33,961 nucleotides of DNA from Ruminococcus sp. (GTDB lineage: Bacteria; Bacillota; Clostridia; Oscillospirales; Ruminococcaceae), in assembly GCA_022641595.1 (NCBI GenBank), contig JALCDN010000013.1, positions 1-33,961 on the forward strand. The letters run 5' to 3'. Position 1 is the stretch's first letter; every line of letters starts with the position of its first letter. This document shows positions 31,027 to 33,961 of the stretch, piece by piece. Under the pieces are notes generated by a model. The model did not search any database and had not been told where the DNA came from. It was given only the letters and a program-made list of their open reading frames with translations. The translations under genes were made by a program, and so were the position numbers.

Positions 31027-31488
31027 CTATATCGCTATTATATATATTATCTTTTTCTTAATAAATAAATCTCCTCCTCTCAGATTACTATCGTTGCCTA
31101 TATACAGAACAATATCTGCATCATCATTAAGGCTCTGCATACAAAGCCCACTATTATTATATATAACGCAGTCATCTGCATTTTTCTGAATATCAAAATA
31201 TCTTCTGCGCCAATCGGGTGTCCATTTTGCTGCCTGATTTTCGTAAGGCAAGTATGTTCTGAGCAGAACATCGGGTCTGAATATTTTATGTGCCAATACA
31301 ATTTCTGCTCCCCATAATGGTACTCCAAACTCACAGTCGGTTATAAACTCAGTTACTCCTACGGTTATAAGCTGCGAAACAATCTGCGATATTCTCAGCT
31401 TTATCATCGTACATAGTTCGTCCTCTTCATCATAGCCAAACGGTAATTCCAATACAGGAGTTCCACAAATAAAACAAGTTTTTTTCAT
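31027..31488 (-). CDS. Small SLOG/YpsA-like (DUF1273) protein
   Basis: The 153-residue product shows the core expected of DUF1273/YpsA-type SLOG proteins: VGVTEFITDCEFGVPLWGAE, then EIVLAHKI and a segment like YENQAAKWTPDWRRRYFDI. SLOG domains bind nucleotide-type ligands; functions are diverse and often unknown. The usual N-terminal FTGHRP motif is replaced by FICGTP, so the ligand site may have changed. The protein is shorter than YpsA. Its AT-rich C-terminus, ending with IIYIIAI, is unusual and could reflect a frameshifted end. AGGAG precedes ATG, and the promoter at 31525-31553 supports expression. It is divergent from a small XRE regulator. Confidence 0.55.
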   Translation of the reverse strand: MKKTCFICGTPVLELPFGYDEEDELCTMIKLRISQIVSQLITVGVTEFITDCEFGVPLWGAEIVLAHKIFRPDVLLRTYLPYENQAAKWTPDWRRRYFDIQKNADDCVIYNNSGLCMQSLNDDADIVLYIGNDSNLRGGDLFIKKKIIYIIAI

Positions 31489-31524
31489 AATTTTTTATCT
31501 CCTAAAATTTTATTTTCAAATGAT

Positions 31525-31553
31525 ATCTTAGCGGATTTTACACTAAATGTCAA
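31525..31553 (-). promoter_or_regulatory. Leftward promoter of the SLOG-like gene
   Basis: TTGACA (31548-31553) and TAAGAT (31525-31530) are separated by 17 bp on the minus strand. A rightward TATAAT for the XRE gene lies at 31574-31579, so the two genes share the same short regulatory stretch. Confidence 0.65.
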
Positions 31554-31573
31554 TAATCTGTCCGCCTACAGGA

Positions 31574-31579
31574 TATAAT
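31574..31579 (+). promoter_or_regulatory. -10 box of the first small XRE gene
   Basis: TATAAT lies only 16 bp before the preferred ATG at 31596, so the transcript leader would be very short. No good -35 is present at the usual distance, suggesting weak or activator-dependent expression. Confidence 0.4.
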
Positions 31580-31595
31580 TATAGCGGTGATAATA

Positions 31596-31796
31596 ATGTA
31601 TAAAAGAATCCGTGATTTGCGTGAAGACTCCGATATGACACAAAAACAAATTGCCGATATCCTCCATTGCAGTCAGCGTGTTTACAGCGACTATGAACGG
31701 GGAAAGCTTGATATTCCTACTGCTATCCTTATAAAGCTTGCCGATTTTCACAGCGTTTCTGTAGACTATATTCTTGAACGCACTGACCGGAAATAG
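31596..31796 (+). CDS. Small XRE-family HTH regulator
   Basis: The 66-residue protein is a single helix-turn-helix domain (MTQKQIADILHCSQRVYSDYERG) of the Cro/CI type, without a sensor or enzyme domain. It resembles phage- or plasmid-type repressors and small chromosomal regulators. A GTG three codons upstream (31587) is possible, but GGTGA lies before the ATG at 31596. It diverges from the SLOG-like gene and is followed 117 bp later by another XRE gene. Regulation of the divergent neighbour is plausible but unproven. Confidence 0.8.
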   Translation: MYKRIRDLREDSDMTQKQIADILHCSQRVYSDYERGKLDIPTAILIKLADFHSVSVDYILERTDRK

Positions 31797-31847
31797 CCGC
31801 CTGTATTTTATCCAAAGACGGCTGTTTCTATAATTGGAAATACTTTA

Positions 31848-31864
31848 GGTTACCTCTAAAAACT
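31848..31864 (+). repeat. Dispersed repeat, copy 2 (GGTTACCTCTAAAAACT)
   Basis: It matches 16 of 17 bases of the copies at 14781 and 33860 (each pair differs by one or two bases). It lies 50 bp before the start of the second XRE gene. Confidence 0.6.
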
Positions 31865-31873
31865 AATTACGAC

Positions 31874-31895
31874 TTTGCACTCATACAAGTGCAAA
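31874..31895 (+). promoter_or_regulatory. Hairpin in the leader of the second XRE gene
   Basis: TTTGCACT (31874-31881) and AGTGCAAA (31888-31895) form a perfect 8 bp stem around a 6 nt loop. It ends about 9 bp before the GAGGAGG ribosome-binding site, so it could hold RNA structure or bind a repressor. Confidence 0.45.
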
Positions 31896-31913
31896 AGCTT
31901 GAGGAGGCTGCAT

Positions 31914-32141
31914 ATGAATAAGAATATTGAGTACAAAATCGGCATTAACATAAAAAATTTAAGAGAAAATAAAAACATAACACAAGAATTACTCGCCGCT
32001 AAGCTTCAGCTCAATGGCTGCGATATTACAAGAAGTGCTGTCGCTAAAATCGAAGTGGGTCAACGTCACCTCTATCCCGACGAAATCATATTGATAAAGA
32101 AAATACTCAATGTCAGCTATGATGACATTTTTAATTTATAA
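31914..32141 (+). CDS. Small XRE-family HTH regulator
   Basis: The 75-residue protein is a single XRE domain (LRENKNITQELLAAKLQL, then ITRSAVAKIEVGQR, and a C-terminal ILNVSYDDIFNL). GAGGAGG precedes ATG at 31914; an ATG 13 codons upstream lacks such a site and would include the hairpin. It belongs to the same broad family as the XRE gene upstream but is clearly different in sequence. Function is unknown; small XRE proteins often control adjacent surface or toxin genes. Confidence 0.8.
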   Translation: MNKNIEYKIGINIKNLRENKNITQELLAAKLQLNGCDITRSAVAKIEVGQRHLYPDEIILIKKILNVSYDDIFNL

Positions 32142-32266
32142 TATATTCCGCAAACTATATTTATATAAGTGGCTGTTTTTATAGTAAGCAAATTAAGTTT
32201 TCGTCAGAATGCAAAAAAAAAAAACGGTAGAAAATTTTCACATATTGCTGAAAATTTATATTTTGC

Positions 32267-32295
32267 TTGACAAATTTAGTCCGGAATATTATAAT
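32267..32295 (+). promoter_or_regulatory. Consensus promoter of the LPXTG gene
   Basis: TTGACA (32267-32272) and TATAAT (32290-32295) have a 17 bp spacer. A run of 12 A lies at 32213-32224, and GAAAATTT is repeated upstream of the -35 (about 32230-32257). The leader is about 55 nt. The rest of 32142-32355 shows no gene. Confidence 0.8.
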
Positions 32296-32355
32296 GTATG
32301 TATGGTCGTTAATCGACAATACGTTTTATATAAGTTAATTTAAGGAGGAAATTTT

Positions 32356-33780
32356 ATGCATATTAAAAAATCAGCAAAAACGGCTCTGTCTCTCTCGTTT
32401 TCACTCGCTCTCGCCGTAAACGCTACCTTTATCGGGGCAAGTTCATTTTCTTCATCTGCTGCCGAAACAACAGACTCTCTGACTCCTGTAACAATTTCTG
32501 CTCCGTCAACCCAGCCGCTGTCAACCACAACTGTCAACTCTGCCAATACAACAACCACATCTACTGCCCCTTCCAATTATACAACTACAACTACTACCGC
32601 CCCTATAGACCCAACTAAACCACAAAGCGACACTACGGTATCAGTTCCTCTTTCGGGTACTTACTCACTCAAGCTTAATGTTGCTGATATCGTTTCACAC
32701 GAAAATATTACAGGTCTTAATTGCGAGCTTTTCAATTTAGACACAAAAGAAGTCATCGCTTCATGGAACACTTCCGACGAACCTGTCAAGAGCTTCGAGA
32801 ACCTTAAATATTCTTTCAACAGCCCCACAAGTCTTACAGGTAATATCAGATACGCTATCCGCATTACCAATCTCCCGGATAACTACGTTTTCTTCTACGG
32901 AAAAAGCCGTGAATTCTACGGCATTTCAGGCTTTGGTCTTGAGGAATTTTCAAAAGGCTCAGATTTAACCTGCACTGCTTTCCTCGAAAATACTGACCCT
33001 GATGCACCAAAAGTAACATACACAACTTCTCCTGTCAATGACAGCACTACCACAACCACTACAACTGCCGCCAATGCAAACAGCTCCGATTCTACCACAA
33101 CTGCCACTAATTCAACTACAACTACCAACTCTGCAAATACAACAACCACAACTACCGCCCCTATAGACCCAACTAAACCACAAAGCGGCACTACAGTATC
33201 AGTTCCTCTTTCGGGTACTTACTCACTCAAGCTCAATGTTGCTGATATCGTTTCACACGAAAATATTACAGGTCTTAACTGTGAGCTTTTCAATTTAGAC
33301 ACAAAAGAAGTCATCGCTTCATGGAACACTTCCGACGAACCTGTCAAGAGCTTCGAGAACCTTAAATATTCTTTCAGCAGCCCCACAAGTCTTACAGGTA
33401 ATATCAGATACGCTATCCGCATTACAAATCTCCCGGATAACTACGTTTTCTTCTACGGAAAAGACCGTGAATTCTACGGCATTTCAGGCTTCGGTCTTGA
33501 GGAATTTGCAAAAGGCTCAGATTTAACCTGCACTGCTTTCCTCGAAAATACTGACCCTGATGCACCAAAAGTATCATACACAACTTCTCCTGTCAATGAC
33601 AGCACTACTACAACTACCACTACAACCACTACAACTGCCGCCACTTCAAACACCTCAACTCTACCTCAGACAGGTTACCCTCTCTCTACAGCAGATGTCG
33701 CTGCCGCCGCTTGTGCTATGATTGGTATCGGCTCAGTTCTTACTGCTTCTTCCCGTAAATCAAAAAAACATTCTGACTAA
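32356..33780 (+). CDS. LPXTG cell-wall-anchored protein with two prealbumin-like domains
   Basis: The 474-residue protein has a signal peptide (about 1-35) and Thr/Asn-rich linkers. Two nearly identical domains of about 130 residues begin near 80 and 266. They contain motifs like ITGLNCELFNLDTKEV and RITNLPDNYVFFYG, resembling Cna-B/SpaA-type folds. The C-terminal anchor is LPQTG (about 436), a hydrophobic stretch and a basic tail. Sortase should attach it to peptidoglycan; the sortase at 10830 is a candidate enzyme. The two domains differ at only about five residues, implying recent duplication or gene conversion. It is probably a surface adhesin or stalk protein. A typical cohesin is not recognised. 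AAGGAGG precedes the ATG, and consensus promoter and terminator frame the gene. Confidence 0.9.
   Translation: MHIKKSAKTALSLSFSLALAVNATFIGASSFSSSAAETTDSLTPVTISAPSTQPLSTTTVNSANTTTTSTAPSNYTTTTTTAPIDPTKPQSDTTVSVPLSGTYSLKLNVADIVSHENITGLNCELFNLDTKEVIASWNTSDEPVKSFENLKYSFNSPTSLTGNIRYAIRITNLPDNYVFFYGKSREFYGISGFGLEEFSKGSDLTCTAFLENTDPDAPKVTYTTSPVNDSTTTTTTTAANANSSDSTTTATNSTTTTNSANTTTTTTAPIDPTKPQSGTTVSVPLSGTYSLKLNVADIVSHENITGLNCELFNLDTKEVIASWNTSDEPVKSFENLKYSFSSPTSLTGNIRYAIRITNLPDNYVFFYGKDREFYGISGFGLEEFAKGSDLTCTAFLENTDPDAPKVSYTTSPVNDSTTTTTTTTTTTAATSNTSTLPQTGYPLSTADVAAAACAMIGIGSVLTASSRKSKKHSD
32596..33627 (+). repeat. Intragenic tandem duplication, 558 bp period
   Basis: The segments starting at 32596 and 33154 are nearly identical over about 470 bp and are offset by 558 bp (186 codons). 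They are separated by a Thr/Asn-rich linker that is not identical. The high similarity extends to silent positions, so duplication or conversion is recent. Confidence 0.9.
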
Positions 33781-33794
33781 TATTTTTTAGCTTT

Positions 33795-33829
33795 GGCGGA
33801 GGTTTTATTACCTCCGCCTTTTTTATTTT
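33795..33829 (+). terminator. Rho-independent terminator of the LPXTG gene
   Basis: GGCGGAGG (33795-33802) pairs with CCTCCGCC (33811-33818) around an 8 nt loop, followed by a T-rich run. Confidence 0.9.
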
Positions 33830-33859
33830 AAGGCTACACTTAATATGCAACTAAGTTAA

Positions 33860-33876
33860 GGGCACCTCTAAAAACT
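33860..33876 (+). repeat. Dispersed repeat, copy 3 (GGGCACCTCTAAAAACT)
   Basis: It matches the copies at 14781 and 31848. About 75 bp downstream the window ends with a GAGGGAGG ribosome-binding-site-like sequence, so a rightward gene may begin just beyond the window. Confidence 0.6.
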
Positions 33877-33949
33877 CGTTTGATTAAGGAAAAATCAGAT
33901 ATGTGCAGCAGCTGCAAGGAAACCTTCCGAAAGCGTGCTGTCGCACTAT

Positions 33950-33961
33950 GAGGGAGGTTGA
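33950..33961 (+). promoter_or_regulatory. Possible ribosome-binding site of a gene beyond the window
   Basis: GAGGGAGGTTGA is the last sequence of the window. Whether a start codon follows cannot be seen. Confidence 0.3.

Noticed and set aside
1-33961. CRISPR arrays, tRNA or rRNA genes
   Set aside because: No regularly spaced identical repeats, and no tRNA cloverleaf or rRNA sequence was recognised. The repeats seen are coding duplications or scattered singletons.

Overview
The window looks like chromosomal DNA of a fibre-degrading, cellulosome-forming clostridium, most likely a Ruminococcus or close Oscillospiraceae relative. The evidence is six secreted proteins that end in type I dockerins, Thr-rich linkers, an LPXTG surface protein with a sortase, AT-rich intergenic DNA and strong consensus sigma-A promoters. 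The species cannot be fixed from the sequence alone.

Layout. 1-827 holds no convincing gene. It carries a strong leftward promoter feeding a leader with two tiny ORFs, and a strong rightward promoter for the first large gene. 828-12235 is mostly rightward: an HTH-cupin-acyl-CoA synthetase fusion, two CAP-domain dockerin proteins, a leftward HPr-like protein with no phosphorylatable histidine, a MtaB-type tRNA methylthiotransferase, single-chain purL, a sortase and an AraC-type regulator.

12300-23808 is a leftward block of dockerin proteins: GH43-CBM22, CBM35-GH26-GH5 (bifunctional mannanase), a CBM-GH5-CBM mannanase, and a protein with RTX nonapeptide repeats. The GH26-GH5, GH5 and RTX genes each have a TTGACA-type promoter with a 17 bp spacer. 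The two gaps between these three genes each hold an additional strong promoter followed about 100 nt later by a hairpin terminator, which looks like a pair of related small RNAs. Four of these promoters share an AT-rich motif next to the -35 box. 24126-30831 is a leftward run of two hybrid sensor kinases (one with periplasmic-type binding domains, one with PAS-like domains) and a D-lactate dehydrogenase.

31027-33961 has a small SLOG/YpsA-like protein, two small XRE regulators, an LPXTG protein with two nearly identical domains, and a copy of a dispersed ACCTCTAAAAACT repeat at the window edge.

A plausible reading is that the secreted enzymes are displayed on a cell-surface cellulosome and attack mannan and xylan, while the AraC protein and sensor kinases adjust expression and D-lactate dehydrogenase disposes of fermentation reductant. 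The regulatory links are inferred from proximity only. By eye, rightward genes favour codons ending in C or T and leftward genes favour codons ending in A or T, which suggests a replication-strand skew.
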